This document shows positions 23,173 through 32,683 of a stretch of 64,000 nt of DNA, one piece after another. The notes beneath the pieces are model-generated. The model did not search any database. It was not told where the DNA came from and saw only the letters and a list, made by a program, of their open reading frames with translations. This stretch comes from CAG-791 sp963596015 (GTDB taxonomy: Bacteria > Bacillota > Clostridia > Lachnospirales > Lachnospiraceae): the NCBI GenBank assembly GCA_963596015.1, contig CAVBJS010000006.1:11608-75607 (forward strand), read 5' to 3'. Position numbers and translations under genes: made by a program. The first letter of the stretch is position 1, and each line of letters starts with the position of its first letter.

Positions 23173-24533
23173 AAATTCTCTTTGTTTCATTAGGCTGCGA
23201 TAAAAACCTGGTAGATACAGAGGTAATGCTGGGAGCATTGGCAGACCGGGGCTATTCCTTTACCGACGACGAGGAAGAAGCAGAGATCGCGGTAGTAAAT
23301 ACCTGCTGCTTTATCCATGACGCCAAGCAGGAGAGCATCGATGCCATCCTGGAGCTGGCAGAGCGTAAGACCAGCGGACAGTTGAAGGCACTGGTGGTCA
23401 CAGGATGTCTGGCACAGCGTTACAAGGACGAGGTCCTGAAGGAGATTCCTGAGGTGGATGCGGTCCTTGGCACCACAGCCACAGATGTACTGGCAGAGGA
23501 ACTGGATGCCATCCTTGGCAGCAGGGAAGACCGGGAAAAGCTGGTATTGGAAGACCTTTCCAAGGCACCGGCGGGCAATCAGAAGCGCGTGCGCACCTCC
23601 GGCGATGCCACAGGCTATTTAAAGATCGCAGAAGGCTGCAACAAGCGCTGTACTTATTGCGTTATTCCGGATGTGCGGGGACCTTACCGCAGCGTACCCC
23701 AGGAAGATCTGATCAAGGAGGCCCAGTCTTTGGCGGCGGCCGGTGTCAGAGAATTGATCCTGGTGGCACAGGAGACTACGCTTTACGGCCTGGATCTGTA
23801 CGGAGAGAAACGTCTGCCCCAGCTTCTGACAGCACTATGTCAGGTGGAAGGCATCGACTGGATCCGTATTTTATATTGCTATCCGGAGGAGATCACCCCG
23901 GAACTGATACAGGTCATAGCCAAAGAGCCAAAGATCCTGCATTATCTGGATATGCCCATTCAGCATGCCTCCGATGAGATCCTGCGGAAAATGGGACGGC
24001 GGACCAATAGACAGGAGTTAGAGGAGCGGATCAAAGCACTGCGGGAGGCAATACCGGATATCTGCCTGCGCACTACTCTTATTACCGGCTTCCCCGGGGA
24101 GACCGAGGCAGACCACGAGATCCTGAAGAAATTCATCAAAAAAATGAAATTCGATCGCCTGGGTGTGTTCACCTATTCCCGGGAAGAGGATACACCGGCA
24201 GCTAAGATGAAGCCTCAGGTGCCGGCACGCATCAAGAAGCAAAGGCAGAAAGAACTTATGCTGCTGCAGCAGGAGATCGCCTTTAAGCAGGCAGCCAGGA
24301 TGAAGGGCAAAAAGCTGCAGGCTTTGATAGAGGGCAGGATCGTAGAGGACGACAGCATCGACTGGGAGACCGGAAAAGAGCGCTTCGTGTATACCGCCAG
24401 AACCTATAAGGATGCACCGAATATCGACGGTCTGCTGTTTGTGGAGAGCGAGCGGGAGCTCCTCAGCGGAGAACTGGTGAATGTAAAGATCACAGGTTCC
24501 GAGCAATACGATCTGATCGGAAAACTCTGTTAG
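23169..24533 (+). CDS. rimO: Ribosomal protein S12 methylthiotransferase
   Basis: The 454-residue radical-SAM enzyme adds a methylthio group to the conserved Asp of ribosomal protein S12. The N-terminal MTTase domain has Cys residues in SLGCDKNLVDTE, VNTCCFIHDA and VTGCLAQRY. The radical-SAM motif CNKRCTYC lies near residue 157, and a TRAM domain follows at the C-terminus. SLGCDKNLVDTE and CVIPDVRGPYRS separate RimO from MiaB. Confidence 0.95.
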   Translation: MKILFVSLGCDKNLVDTEVMLGALADRGYSFTDDEEEAEIAVVNTCCFIHDAKQESIDAILELAERKTSGQLKALVVTGCLAQRYKDEVLKEIPEVDAVLGTTATDVLAEELDAILGSREDREKLVLEDLSKAPAGNQKRVRTSGDATGYLKIAEGCNKRCTYCVIPDVRGPYRSVPQEDLIKEAQSLAAAGVRELILVAQETTLYGLDLYGEKRLPQLLTALCQVEGIDWIRILYCYPEEITPELIQVIAKEPKILHYLDMPIQHASDEILRKMGRRTNRQELEERIKALREAIPDICLRTTLITGFPGETEADHEILKKFIKKMKFDRLGVFTYSREEDTPAAKMKPQVPARIKKQRQKELMLLQQEIAFKQAARMKGKKLQALIEGRIVEDDSIDWETGKERFVYTARTYKDAPNIDGLLFVESERELLSGELVNVKITGSEQYDLIGKLC

Positions 24534-24607
24534 GAAAAGACAGGCAGTGGAACCGACGGGGCAAAGGCTCTGTAGTATTTCATAAAGGCCTGTGGAATGG
24601 AGACAGT

Positions 24608-25144
24608 ATGAATTTACCTAATAAACTGACGATGCTGCGCATCATCATGATCCCTTTTTTTGTAGTGGTATTACTGGCAGGTATCGGCGGTGACGCCAGC
24701 AAGTGGATCGCCCTGGCGATCTTTATCGTGGCCAGCCTGACGGATATGCTGGATGGCAAGATCGCCAGAAAGTATAACCTGATCACCAATTTCGGTAAGC
24801 TGATGGACCCCCTGGCAGATAAGATGCTGGTCTCTTCTGCCATGATCTGTCTGGTGGGTATGGGCAAGATGCCGGCCTGGGTGGTGATCATCATCATCGC
24901 CAGAGAGTTTATGATCAGCGGCTTTCGTCTGGTGGCTACAGAGAGCGGCGTGGTGATCGCTGCCAGCAAGTGGGGCAAGATGAAGACCGTCTTTCAGATG
25001 ATCATGGTGATCCTGCTGATCGCGGATATCAGCGCCCTAGCGATCCTGACCACCATCGTTATGTGGATCGCAGTGATCCTGACCATCATTTCCCTGGTAG
25101 ATTACATTGTCAAAAATAAACAGGTATTGGCGGAGACGAAATGA
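24608..25144 (+). CDS. pgsA: CDP-diacylglycerol-glycerol-3-phosphate 3-phosphatidyltransferase
   Basis: The 178-residue membrane enzyme makes phosphatidylglycerol phosphate. The CDP-alcohol phosphotransferase motif DG-x2-AR-x8-G-x3-D-x3-D is present (DMLDGKIARKYNLITNFGKL then MDPLADKML). The N-terminus MNLPNKLTMLRII is typical. GGAGAC lies before the ATG. It overlaps cinA by four bases. Confidence 0.93.
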   Translation: MNLPNKLTMLRIIMIPFFVVVLLAGIGGDASKWIALAIFIVASLTDMLDGKIARKYNLITNFGKLMDPLADKMLVSSAMICLVGMGKMPAWVVIIIIAREFMISGFRLVATESGVVIAASKWGKMKTVFQMIMVILLIADISALAILTTIVMWIAVILTIISLVDYIVKNKQVLAETK

Positions 25145-26379
25145 GAGCAGAGATCATTACAGTAGGTACAGAGATACTTTTGGGCAATATCGTAAATACC
25201 AATGCGGCTTATCTCGCGCAGCAATGCGCCGGGATAGGCCTTTCCTGTTATTATCAGGAAACCGTGGGAGACAATGCCGGACGTCTTGCCGAAGTGCTGC
25301 AGACGGCATTGGGAAGAGCCCAGATCATCATCCTTTGCGGCGGCCTCGGTCCCACGGAGGATGACCTGACCAAGGAAACCGCTGCCCAGGTCATGGGACG
25401 CTCCATGCACATGGATGAGGCATGGATGGATAAGATCCGGTGCTATTTTAAGAAAAGAGGACTGGAACTGACGGAGAATAATGCCAAGCAGGCCCTGATC
25501 CCGGAGGGAAGCCTTATCCTGGATAATCCCAACGGCACGGCGCCGGGGATCATCATAGAGGGAGAAGGCCAGACCAGGGTCATTCTGCTGCCGGGACCGC
25601 CCGGTGAGCTCCGTCCTATGTTTGAAAATCTGGTCCGCCCTTACTTAGAGGAGATGAACAGCGAGAAGCTTTATTCCCGTACCGTGAAGGAATGCGGCAT
25701 CGGCGAGAGCATAGCCGAGACCATGTTAAAGGATCTGATCGATGCCCAGACTAATCCTACCATTGCCACCTATGCCAAGATCGGCGAGGTGCATATCCGC
25801 ATTACAGCCAAGGCGGATACCAGGGAAGAGGCAGAGCGGATCCTTGCACCGGTGGAAGAGGAAGTGCTGCGCCGCTTCGGTAAGCATGTTTATACAGACC
25901 GGGAGGAAGTGACACTGGAAGCTTCCATAGTGGCGCTTTTGAAGGAAAAAGGCATGACCCTGTCTCTGGCTGAGTCCTGTACCGGGGGAATGCTTTCTCA
26001 GCGGCTCACCAATGTTCCCGGCGTGTCGGCAGTCTATGCCGGCGGTTTTGTGACCTATACCTGCGAGGAAAAGCACCGGATGCTGGGGGTGTCCAAAAAG
26101 CTTTTAAAAGAAAAGGGAGCGGTATCCAAAAAGGCAGCCAAGGCCATGGCTGCGGGAGCATCGGCCAGAACCTATACCGATGTGGCAGTGTCTGTGACCG
26201 GCAATGCGGGCCCGGATCCTTCGGAGGAAAAGCCGGTGGGACTGGTGTACATCGGATGCTGCATAGACGGCAAGGCAAAGGCCAGAAAGTATCAATTCTC
26301 CGGAAACAGACAGAAGATCCGGGAGAGTGCGGTGGCATCCGCCCTGGCAATGCTGCGGGAGAGTCTGCTGGAGTGTTAA
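25141..26379 (+). CDS. cinA: CinA-family protein (nicotinamide-nucleotide amidase/pyrophosphatase)
   Basis: The 412-residue two-domain protein has an N-terminal molybdopterin-binding-like (COG1058) domain (MRAEIITVGTEILLGNIVNTNAAYLA, CGGLGPTEDDLTKE, LLPGPPGELRPMFEN). The C-terminal deamidase domain has LAESCTGGMLSQRLTNVPG and VTGNAGPD. Full length for the family. The link to competence is only by name. Confidence 0.93.
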   Translation: MRAEIITVGTEILLGNIVNTNAAYLAQQCAGIGLSCYYQETVGDNAGRLAEVLQTALGRAQIIILCGGLGPTEDDLTKETAAQVMGRSMHMDEAWMDKIRCYFKKRGLELTENNAKQALIPEGSLILDNPNGTAPGIIIEGEGQTRVILLPGPPGELRPMFENLVRPYLEEMNSEKLYSRTVKECGIGESIAETMLKDLIDAQTNPTIATYAKIGEVHIRITAKADTREEAERILAPVEEEVLRRFGKHVYTDREEVTLEASIVALLKEKGMTLSLAESCTGGMLSQRLTNVPGVSAVYAGGFVTYTCEEKHRMLGVSKKLLKEKGAVSKKAAKAMAAGASARTYTDVAVSVTGNAGPDPSEEKPVGLVYIGCCIDGKAKARKYQFSGNRQKIRESAVASALAMLRESLLEC

Positions 26380-26382
26380 AAA

Positions 26383-26521
26383 TGCTGCAACTGCGCTGCA
26401 GCATAGAGAGGTAAATCAACAAGGATTGCCTGATGGCGATCCTTGTTGATAGGACCATGCAGCAGGCTGCATGGTCTAAGATCGTATCGGAGAATTCGCC
26501 TTCGCGAAAGAGAGGTAAACA
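26383..26521 (+). repeat. RBS-bearing hairpin repeat, divergent copy with compensatory changes
   Basis: A terminal-type hairpin (TGCTGCA/TGCAGCA) with AGAGAGGTAAATC comes first. Hairpin 1 is 26415-26450 with quite different sequence (ATCAACAAGGATTGCC/GGCGATCCTTGTTGAT) but the same TGAT loop. Hairpin 2 is GACCATGCAGC/GCTGCATGGTC. Hairpin 3 is cut short at 26508, then AGAGAGGTAAAC and the gtrA ATG. The AGAGAGGTAAA motif is repeated on both sides of hairpins 1-3. Confidence 0.85.
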
Positions 26522-26977
26522 ATGAAAAAACTAATTTCTCAGATCATGAAATTCGGTGTAGTGGGGGTTATCTGCTTTTTTATTGATTTCGCCATTTATA
26601 CCGTCCTAAATCTGATCTTCCGGGCGGTGGGCTTTGATCAGCAGTGCAGCTGGTATTATCTGATCTCTCAGTTTTTCAGCTTCATCATTTCCATGGTGAC
26701 CAATTATATCCTGAGCTTTAAGTTTGTCTTTGAGCGCCGGGAGGATATGTCCAAGAAGAGAGAGTTCGTGATCTTCTTTGTACTGAGTGTCATCGGACTG
26801 ATCATCAATGAGATCGTGCTCTACGTGGGTATGGATGTGGTCTATGAGCGCTGGATCTGGCTTCATGATCTGGTGGGGACCGGACTGGCAGAGACCCTGT
26901 TCAAGTGCTTTGCCACCGGCGTTGTGATGGTCTATAACTTCATCAGCCGAAAGATCTGTCTGGAAAAGAAGGATTGA
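26522..26977 (+). CDS. GtrA-family membrane protein
   Basis: The 151-residue protein has four predicted helices and the GtrA pattern: MKFGVVGVICFFIDFAIYTVL, SFIISMVTNYILSFKFVF, FFVLSVIGLIINEIVLY, LFKCFATGVVMVYNFISRKICLE. GtrA proteins are thought to move polyprenyl-phosphate-linked sugars or work with a GtrB-type glycosyltransferase. That is exactly what follows 16 bases downstream. Confidence 0.88.
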   Translation: MKKLISQIMKFGVVGVICFFIDFAIYTVLNLIFRAVGFDQQCSWYYLISQFFSFIISMVTNYILSFKFVFERREDMSKKREFVIFFVLSVIGLIINEIVLYVGMDVVYERWIWLHDLVGTGLAETLFKCFATGVVMVYNFISRKICLEKKD

Positions 26978-26993
26978 CGAAAGGAAGGTAGTT

Positions 26994-28007
26994 ATGGCGG
27001 ATATTTTATACTATGTGATCCCTTGCTACAACGAGGAAGAAGTACTGCCGGAGACCTCCAGGAGACTGGCACAGAAAATGCAGGAAATGATAGAAAAGGA
27101 CCTGGTGTCTGAAAAGAGCCGCATCGTTTTTGTCAATGACGGCTCTAAGGACCGTACCTGGGAGATCATAAAGCAGCTGCATGAAAAGGACCCTGTTTTT
27201 TCCGGTATAAATTTAAGCAAGAACCAGGGACATCAGAACGCCCTGCTGGCGGGACTTATGACGGTGCGCAGTCACGCGGATATGGTGGTTTCCATGGACG
27301 CGGATCTGCAGGATGACATCAACGCCTCGGAGGAAATGGTAAAGAAGTATTATGAAGGGGCAGATGTGGTTTACGGTGTTCGCTCCGCCAGAACTACGGA
27401 TACAGCCTTTAAACGTATGACGGCGGAAGGCTTTTATGCAGTCATGCGCAAGCTGGGCGCTCATACGATCTCCAATCACGCAGACTACCGGCTTATGAGC
27501 AGCCGGGCCCTGGAGGGACTGTCCCAGTTTCAGGAGGTGAACCTGTTTCTGCGAGGCATCGTGCCTATGGTAGGATATCCCAGCGATGTGGTGTACTATG
27601 AGCGGGCAGAGCGGTTTGCCGGAGAGAGCAAATATCCCCTGAAAAAGATGCTGTACTTCGCCATTGAGGGCATTACCTCTCTGAGCACCAAGCCCATTCA
27701 GCTGATCACCTATCTGGGCATTTCCATTTTTCTGATAAGCCTTGTGATGCTGCTGTATTCTCTGGTGCGGTATTTCATGGGAGCTACCATTGTAGGTTGG
27801 ACTACTCTGATGGTCTCCGTCTGGGCCATCGGCGGCCTGATCCTTTTATCTTTAGGGATCATCGGAGAATATGTGGGCAAGATTTATCTGGAGACCAAGA
27901 GCCGCCCTCGCTATCTGGTGGAGCAGTTTTTGGATGAGGAACACGGCTATACCACCAAAGCCCGGAACGCAGAGGAAAGATCCAAGCAGGTGTCTGCAGA
28001 AAAGTAA
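26994..28007 (+). CDS. Family 2 glycosyltransferase, polyprenyl-phosphate type
   Basis: The 337-residue protein has an N-terminal GT-A domain (YVIPCYNEEEVLPETSRRL, VFVNDGSKDRTWEII, SKNQGHQNALLAGLM, SMDADLQDD) and two C-terminal helices (residues about 235-260 and 270-295), as in GtrB/YfdH/YkcC proteins. It probably loads a sugar on undecaprenyl phosphate. Operon with the gtrA-type gene; AAGGAAGG precedes the ATG. Confidence 0.9.
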   Translation: MADILYYVIPCYNEEEVLPETSRRLAQKMQEMIEKDLVSEKSRIVFVNDGSKDRTWEIIKQLHEKDPVFSGINLSKNQGHQNALLAGLMTVRSHADMVVSMDADLQDDINASEEMVKKYYEGADVVYGVRSARTTDTAFKRMTAEGFYAVMRKLGAHTISNHADYRLMSSRALEGLSQFQEVNLFLRGIVPMVGYPSDVVYYERAERFAGESKYPLKKMLYFAIEGITSLSTKPIQLITYLGISIFLISLVMLLYSLVRYFMGATIVGWTTLMVSVWAIGGLILLSLGIIGEYVGKIYLETKSRPRYLVEQFLDEEHGYTTKARNAEERSKQVSAEK

Positions 28008-28034
28008 GACGAATCTTGAAGGAACGAAAACAGT

Positions 28035-28736
28035 ATGACAAAAAAGCAGCCTTCAGAAGAAAATAAAGAAAAGACCGGCCGCTGCATTCTGGTATGTGCC
28101 GGGCAGTTTACGCCGGTAGAGATAGAGCGGGAAGAAGGAGACCTTCTCATTGCAGTGGACGCAGGCTTATGCTATCTGGAGCAGATGGGGATGCTGCCGG
28201 ATATAGCCATCGGCGATTTTGACTCTCTTCCGGAGGGAAACAGGGCCCTGCTGGAAGAGTTGGAACGGGCCGACGCCGGACGGGTGATCCGACTGCCGGT
28301 ATGCAAGGATGATACGGATACCATGGCCGGCATCAAGCTGGGCCTGTCCCGGGGATACCGGCGCTTCTTTCTCTACGGCGCCCTGGGAGGCCGGGTAGAT
28401 CATACCATGGCCAATATCCAGACCTTGCTCTATCTGAAGAAGCAGGGAGCAGTGGGCTATATCATGGATGCCACCTGTATGCTGTTGGTACTGGAGAATG
28501 AGACCATTACATTTCACAAAGGCATGGAGGGGATCTTTTCTCTCTTTGCCCTGGACCGGGAGATCAGAGGGGTGACACTGGAAGGACTGGCCTTCCCCCT
28601 TAAAGACGGCGTGCTGACCAATGATTTTCCCTTAGGGGTCAGCAACCAGTTCCTGCCGAATCAGAGAGCCAGCGTTACCGTGGCAGAGGGAAGAGCGTTA
28701 GTGGTGATCAATTTTGAGACGGAGCATCCGCTGTAG
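28035..28736 (+). CDS. Thiamine pyrophosphokinase
   Basis: The 233-residue enzyme makes thiamine diphosphate from thiamine and ATP. Motifs: VDAGLCYLEQMGMLPDIAIGDFDSL, KDDTDTMAGIKLGLSRGYRRFFLYGALGGRVDHTMANIQTL, and the C-terminal B1-binding domain LTNDFPLGVSNQF. Length is normal. No thiamine riboswitch is seen upstream; the gene follows the glycosyltransferase by 27 bases. Confidence 0.92.
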   Translation: MTKKQPSEENKEKTGRCILVCAGQFTPVEIEREEGDLLIAVDAGLCYLEQMGMLPDIAIGDFDSLPEGNRALLEELERADAGRVIRLPVCKDDTDTMAGIKLGLSRGYRRFFLYGALGGRVDHTMANIQTLLYLKKQGAVGYIMDATCMLLVLENETITFHKGMEGIFSLFALDREIRGVTLEGLAFPLKDGVLTNDFPLGVSNQFLPNQRASVTVAEGRALVVINFETEHPL

Positions 28737-28785
28737 AGTGGGAATGCCTTGTTACAGACACCTTTTTTTGTCCATGATTCTGGAG

Positions 28786-28814
28786 TTGAACAAAAAAAAA
28801 GACTGTAGTAAAAT
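28786..28814 (+). promoter_or_regulatory. Promoter of gpmI
   Basis: TTGAAC (28786-28791), a 17-base A-rich spacer, TAAAAT (28809-28814). No clear terminator separates it from the upstream gene. Confidence 0.65.
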
Positions 28815-28870
28815 GATACGGCTGTTAAAAGAAGTTTTTTAATGCCTGCACAGCAGGCAATGGCATAAAT

Positions 28871-28903
28871 CGCCGCAGCAAGCTGCGGTATAAGGAGGTA
28901 AAT
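28871..28903 (+). repeat. RBS-bearing hairpin repeat, minimal copy
   Basis: GCCGCAG (28872-28878) pairs with CTGCGGT (28883-28889), followed by ATAAGGAGGTAAAT and the gpmI ATG. Confidence 0.8.
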
Positions 28904-30451
28904 ATGAAGCACAGACCAGTAGTTTTGATGATCCTTGATGGCTATGGGCTCAATGACGGCAAAGAGGGAAATGCAGTGGCTATGGCCAAGACACCGGTGA
29001 TGGATGCACTGGAGAAGGAATATCCTTTTGTAAAGGGATATGCCAGCGGCATGGCAGTAGGTCTTCCGGATGGCCAGATGGGCAACTCCGAGGTAGGACA
29101 TATGAACATGGGCGCAGGCCGCATTGTCTACCAGGAACTGACCAGGATCACCAAGGAGATTCAGGACGGCGATTTCTTTACCAATCCTGCACTGATGGGC
29201 GCTGTAGAGAATTGCAGGAAGAATGATTCCGCTATCCACTTCTTCGGTCTTCTGTCTGACGGCGGTGTGCACAGCCACATCGAGCACCTGTATGCCCTGC
29301 TGGAGATGGCAAAGAAGAATGGCCTTAATAAGGTATATGTACACTGCTTCTTAGACGGCAGAGACACACCGCCTAAGAGCGGCATCGATTTCCTGGCAGC
29401 TTTAGAAGAGAAGATGAAGGAGATCGGCGTAGGCGAGATCGCTACCATCGAGGGTCGTTACTATGCAATGGATCGTGATAATAACTACGATCGCGTGCAG
29501 CTGGCTTACGATGCTATGGTAAAGGGCGAGGGCCAGATGGCAGAGAGCGCAGCCAAGGGCATTCAGGCCTCCTATGACAGAGAAGAGACCGATGAGTTCG
29601 TAAAGCCTACCGTCATCGTAAAGGACGGCGCACCGGTGGCAAAGATCGCAGACGGTGATTCCGTAGTATTCTTTAACTTCCGTCCCGACAGAGCCAGAGA
29701 GATCACCCATTGCTTCTGCGATGATGACTTTGATAAGTTTGAGAGAGGCGCACGGGTGCAGACTGCATTTGTGACCTTTACAGACTATGATCCGCTGATC
29801 GTCAATAAGGAAGTAGCTTTCCACAAGGTAGAGCTGACCAATACCTTTGGTGAGTGGCTGGCAGCCCACGGCATGAAGCAGGCCCGCATCGCAGAGACCG
29901 AGAAGTATGCCCATGTTACCTTCTTCTTTAACGGCGGCGTGGAGCAGCCCAACGAGGGTGAGGATCGTGTGCTGGTAAATTCCCCTAAGGATGTGCCTAC
30001 CTATGATCTGAAGCCCCAGATGAGTGCTTATGAAGTTTGCGATAAGCTGTGTGAGGCGATCCGTTCCGATAAGTATGACGTGATCATCATCAACTTTGCT
30101 AACCCGGACATGGTAGGACATACCGGTGTCATCCCTGCAGCCATCAAGGCAGTAGAGGTAGTGGATGAGTGCGTAGCCAAGGCTGTAGATGCTATCAAGG
30201 AAGTGGGCGGCACCATGTTTATCTGCGCTGACCATGGTAACTGCGACAAGATGGTGGATGAGGAGACCGGTGCACCTTATACCGCACATACCACCAATCC
30301 CGTTCCCTTCATCCTGGTCAACTATGAGAAGGGCTATACCCTGCGGGAGGGCGGCTGCCTGGCAGATATCGTGCCTACCCTGATCGAGGTAATGGGCATG
30401 GAGCAGCCGAAGGAAATGACCGGCAAGTCACTTCTGGTCAAGGAAGACTAA
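28904..30451 (+). CDS. gpmI: 2,3-bisphosphoglycerate-independent phosphoglycerate mutase
   Basis: The 515-residue, two-Mn enzyme interconverts 3- and 2-phosphoglycerate. MILDGYG carries the first metal Asp. GQMGNSEVGHMNMGAGR contains the nucleophilic Ser. DGRDTPP, RYYAMDRDNNYDRV, FRPDRARE, NPDMVGHTG and ADHGNCD are all present. Codon use is strongly biased, as in highly expressed genes. Confidence 0.97.
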   Translation: MKHRPVVLMILDGYGLNDGKEGNAVAMAKTPVMDALEKEYPFVKGYASGMAVGLPDGQMGNSEVGHMNMGAGRIVYQELTRITKEIQDGDFFTNPALMGAVENCRKNDSAIHFFGLLSDGGVHSHIEHLYALLEMAKKNGLNKVYVHCFLDGRDTPPKSGIDFLAALEEKMKEIGVGEIATIEGRYYAMDRDNNYDRVQLAYDAMVKGEGQMAESAAKGIQASYDREETDEFVKPTVIVKDGAPVAKIADGDSVVFFNFRPDRAREITHCFCDDDFDKFERGARVQTAFVTFTDYDPLIVNKEVAFHKVELTNTFGEWLAAHGMKQARIAETEKYAHVTFFFNGGVEQPNEGEDRVLVNSPKDVPTYDLKPQMSAYEVCDKLCEAIRSDKYDVIIINFANPDMVGHTGVIPAAIKAVEVVDECVAKAVDAIKEVGGTMFICADHGNCDKMVDEETGAPYTAHTTNPVPFILVNYEKGYTLREGGCLADIVPTLIEVMGMEQPKEMTGKSLLVKED

Positions 30452-30487
30452 TAGTACCGACAGCAGATCATATTTTTTGATTAGCTG

Positions 30488-30516
30488 TTGGAAAGCCGCG
30501 TTTTATATGATATAAT
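30488..30516 (+). promoter_or_regulatory. Promoter of the tig gene
   Basis: TTGGAA (30488-30493), 17-base spacer, perfect TATAAT (30511-30516). Confidence 0.75.
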
Positions 30517-30559
30517 CGTCGTAATTGTGTTTCAGACAAGCAGGAGGATAGATAGAAAA

Positions 30560-31846
30560 ATGAGCGTTAGCGTAGAAAAATTAGAGCACAGCATGGCAAA
30601 ACTCACCATTGAAGTTTCTGCAGAGACCTTCGAGCAGGCAATCGAGAAGACCTATCAGAAGCAGAAGAATAACATCAGCGTTCCCGGTTTCCGTAAGGGT
30701 AAGGTACCGCGCAAGCTGATCGAGAAGACCTACGGCGTAGGTGTTTTCTATGAGGATGCTGCCAATGATGTGATCAACAGCACATATCCCCAGGAAGCTG
30801 AGGACTGCGGCGAAGATATCGTATCTGCACCTAAGATCTCTGTAACGCAGATCGAGGCAGGCAAGCCCTTCATCTATACAGCAGAAGTTGCTTTAAAGCC
30901 CCCGGTGAGCCTGGGCAAGTACAAGGGCATCGAGGTAGAGAAGAAGGATGTTACTGTTTCCGATGAAGAGGTAGAGGCAGAGCTTAAGAAGGAGCAGGAG
31001 AAGAACGCTAAGTACAGCGATGTAACAGACCGCGCTGTTAAGGATGGCGATATGATCACGCTTGACTTCGAAGGCTTTGTAGACGGTGAGGCTTTCCAGG
31101 GCGGCAGAGGCGACAGCTATCCGCTGACCATCGGTTCCCACTCCTTCATTCCCGGCTTCGAAGAGCAGCTGGTAGGTGCTGAGATCGGCGTAGAGAAGGA
31201 CATCAATGTGAAGTTCCCGGAGGATTATCAGGCTGAGGAGCTTAAGGGCAAGGATGCTACCTTCAAGTGCACCGTTAAGAGCATTCGTGAGAAGACTCTC
31301 CCTGAGCTGAACGATGAGTTCGCAGATGATGTTTCTGAGTTTGACACTCTGGATGCTTATAAGGAAGACATTAAGAGCAAGCTTAGCGTAAAGAAGGAAG
31401 AAGAAGCTAAGAATGCCAAGGAGAATGCAGTTATCGACGCTATCATCGCAGATGCTTCCATGGAGCTGCCTGAGCCTATGGTAGAGGCACAGCAGAACCA
31501 GATGATCGATGAGTTCGCACAGAGAATGCAGATGCAGGGTCTTTCCATCGACCAGTACTTCCAGTATACCGGTTCTTCCAGAGAGAAGATGGCTGAGGAG
31601 ATCAAGCCCCAGGCTGAGAAGAGAATCAAGACCCGCCTTGTATTAGAGCAGGTTGTTAAGGATGAGAATATCGAGGCCTCCGAGGAAGATTTCGAGGCTG
31701 AGGTACAGAAGATGGCTGATTCCTACAAGATGGAAGCAGACAAGATCAAGAGCTTCTTTGATGAGAAGAGCAAGGCTCAGCTGATGCAGGATCTGGCAGT
31801 ACAGAAGGCAGTAACCTTCGTAACAGACGCTGCAAAAGAAAAGTAA
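30560..31846 (+). CDS. tig: Trigger factor, ribosome-associated chaperone
   Basis: The 428-residue protein has the ribosome-docking loop VPGFRKGKVPRK in the N-domain, then an FKBP-type prolyl isomerase domain (GDMITLDFEGFVDGEAFQGG, IPGFEEQLVGAEIG), and a helical C-domain. An upstream extension of the frame crosses the promoter, so I start at the ATG at 30560, with AGGAGG 11 bases before. It heads the conserved tig-clpP-clpX group. Confidence 0.96.
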   Translation: MSVSVEKLEHSMAKLTIEVSAETFEQAIEKTYQKQKNNISVPGFRKGKVPRKLIEKTYGVGVFYEDAANDVINSTYPQEAEDCGEDIVSAPKISVTQIEAGKPFIYTAEVALKPPVSLGKYKGIEVEKKDVTVSDEEVEAELKKEQEKNAKYSDVTDRAVKDGDMITLDFEGFVDGEAFQGGRGDSYPLTIGSHSFIPGFEEQLVGAEIGVEKDINVKFPEDYQAEELKGKDATFKCTVKSIREKTLPELNDEFADDVSEFDTLDAYKEDIKSKLSVKKEEEAKNAKENAVIDAIIADASMELPEPMVEAQQNQMIDEFAQRMQMQGLSIDQYFQYTGSSREKMAEEIKPQAEKRIKTRLVLEQVVKDENIEASEEDFEAEVQKMADSYKMEADKIKSFFDEKSKAQLMQDLAVQKAVTFVTDAAKEK

Positions 31847-31867
31847 GATTTCATTCTAAGGCTTATA

Positions 31868-31915
31868 GCGCCGTTTATGCTTTTCACATGGGAGGCGTAA
31901 ACGGCGTTGTCGTTT
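31868..31915 (+). terminator. Hairpin after tig, possible terminator
   Basis: GCGCCGTTTATGC (31868-31880) pairs with GCGTAAACGGCGT (31895-31907) with wobble pairs; only a weak T tract follows (TGTCGTTT), so partial read-through into clpP is likely. Confidence 0.5.
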
Positions 31916-31931
31916 AAAAAAGGAATGAAAA

Positions 31932-32074
31932 GTTTGCAGGAAATCCTCGATAGCATTTCCTGCAAACGGCATCGATGAGGGGGGACGTCACCGATGTATA
32001 TCATATCGGAGAATTCGCCTGGGCGAGATTCTCCTCACGATGCCGCAGTAAACTACGGCAAGAAAGGAAAAAGT
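31932..32074 (+). repeat. RBS-bearing hairpin repeat, full copy with changed hairpin 1
   Basis: Hairpin 1 is GTTTGCAGGAAAT/ATTTCCTGCAAAC (31932-31967, CGAT loop). Hairpin 2 is CATCGATG/CACCGATG. Linker CATATCGGAG. Hairpin 3 is 32008-32034. Hairpin 4 is GCCGCAG/CTACGGC. AAGAAAGGAAAA precedes the clpP ATG. Confidence 0.85.
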
Positions 32075-32677
32075 ATGGCAAGTTTTATTCCCTATGTCAT
32101 TGAGCAGACCGGTAGCGGTGAGCGTTCTTATGATATCTATTCTCGTTTGCTGAAGGAGAGGATCATTTTCCTGGGAGATCAGGTTAATGATCAGACCGCA
32201 GAGCTGATCGTGGCACAGCTTCTGTTCTTAGAGGGTGAGGACCCGGAAAAGGATATCCAGTTCTATATCAACAGCCCCGGCGGATCCATTTCCGCAGGTA
32301 TGGCCATCTATGATACCATGAATTTCGTAAAGTGCGATGTCTCCACCATCTGCGTGGGCATGGCAGCCAGCATGGGATCCTTCCTGTTGGCCGGCGGTAC
32401 CAAGGGCAAGCGTTATGCGCTTCCCAATTCCGAGATCCTGATCCACCAGCCGCTTGGCGGAACAGAGGGACAGGCTTCCGATATCGCCATTCAGGCAGCC
32501 CACATGGCACGCATTAAAGAGAAGATGAATCGTCTGTTGGCACAGAATACCGGCAACAGCTATGAGCAGCTGGTAAAGGATACCGACCGCGATAACTGGA
32601 TGACTGCCCAGGAAGCACTGGAGTATGGTCTGATCGACCACATTTATACTACACGTAAAGAGATGGAGCAGGCATAA
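32075..32677 (+). CDS. clpP: ATP-dependent Clp protease proteolytic subunit
   Basis: The 200-residue serine peptidase forms the tetradecameric ClpP chamber. Catalytic Ser in GMAASMGSFLL, His in EILIHQPLGG, Asp in KDTDRDNWM. The N-terminus SFIPYVIEQTGSGERSYDIYSRLL is the axial-loop segment. The frame is open upstream through the repeat element; the start is fixed by its AAGAAAGG. Followed by clpX. Confidence 0.97.
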   Translation: MASFIPYVIEQTGSGERSYDIYSRLLKERIIFLGDQVNDQTAELIVAQLLFLEGEDPEKDIQFYINSPGGSISAGMAIYDTMNFVKCDVSTICVGMAASMGSFLLAGGTKGKRYALPNSEILIHQPLGGTEGQASDIAIQAAHMARIKEKMNRLLAQNTGNSYEQLVKDTDRDNWMTAQEALEYGLIDHIYTTRKEMEQA

Positions 32678-32683
32678 GCGGTG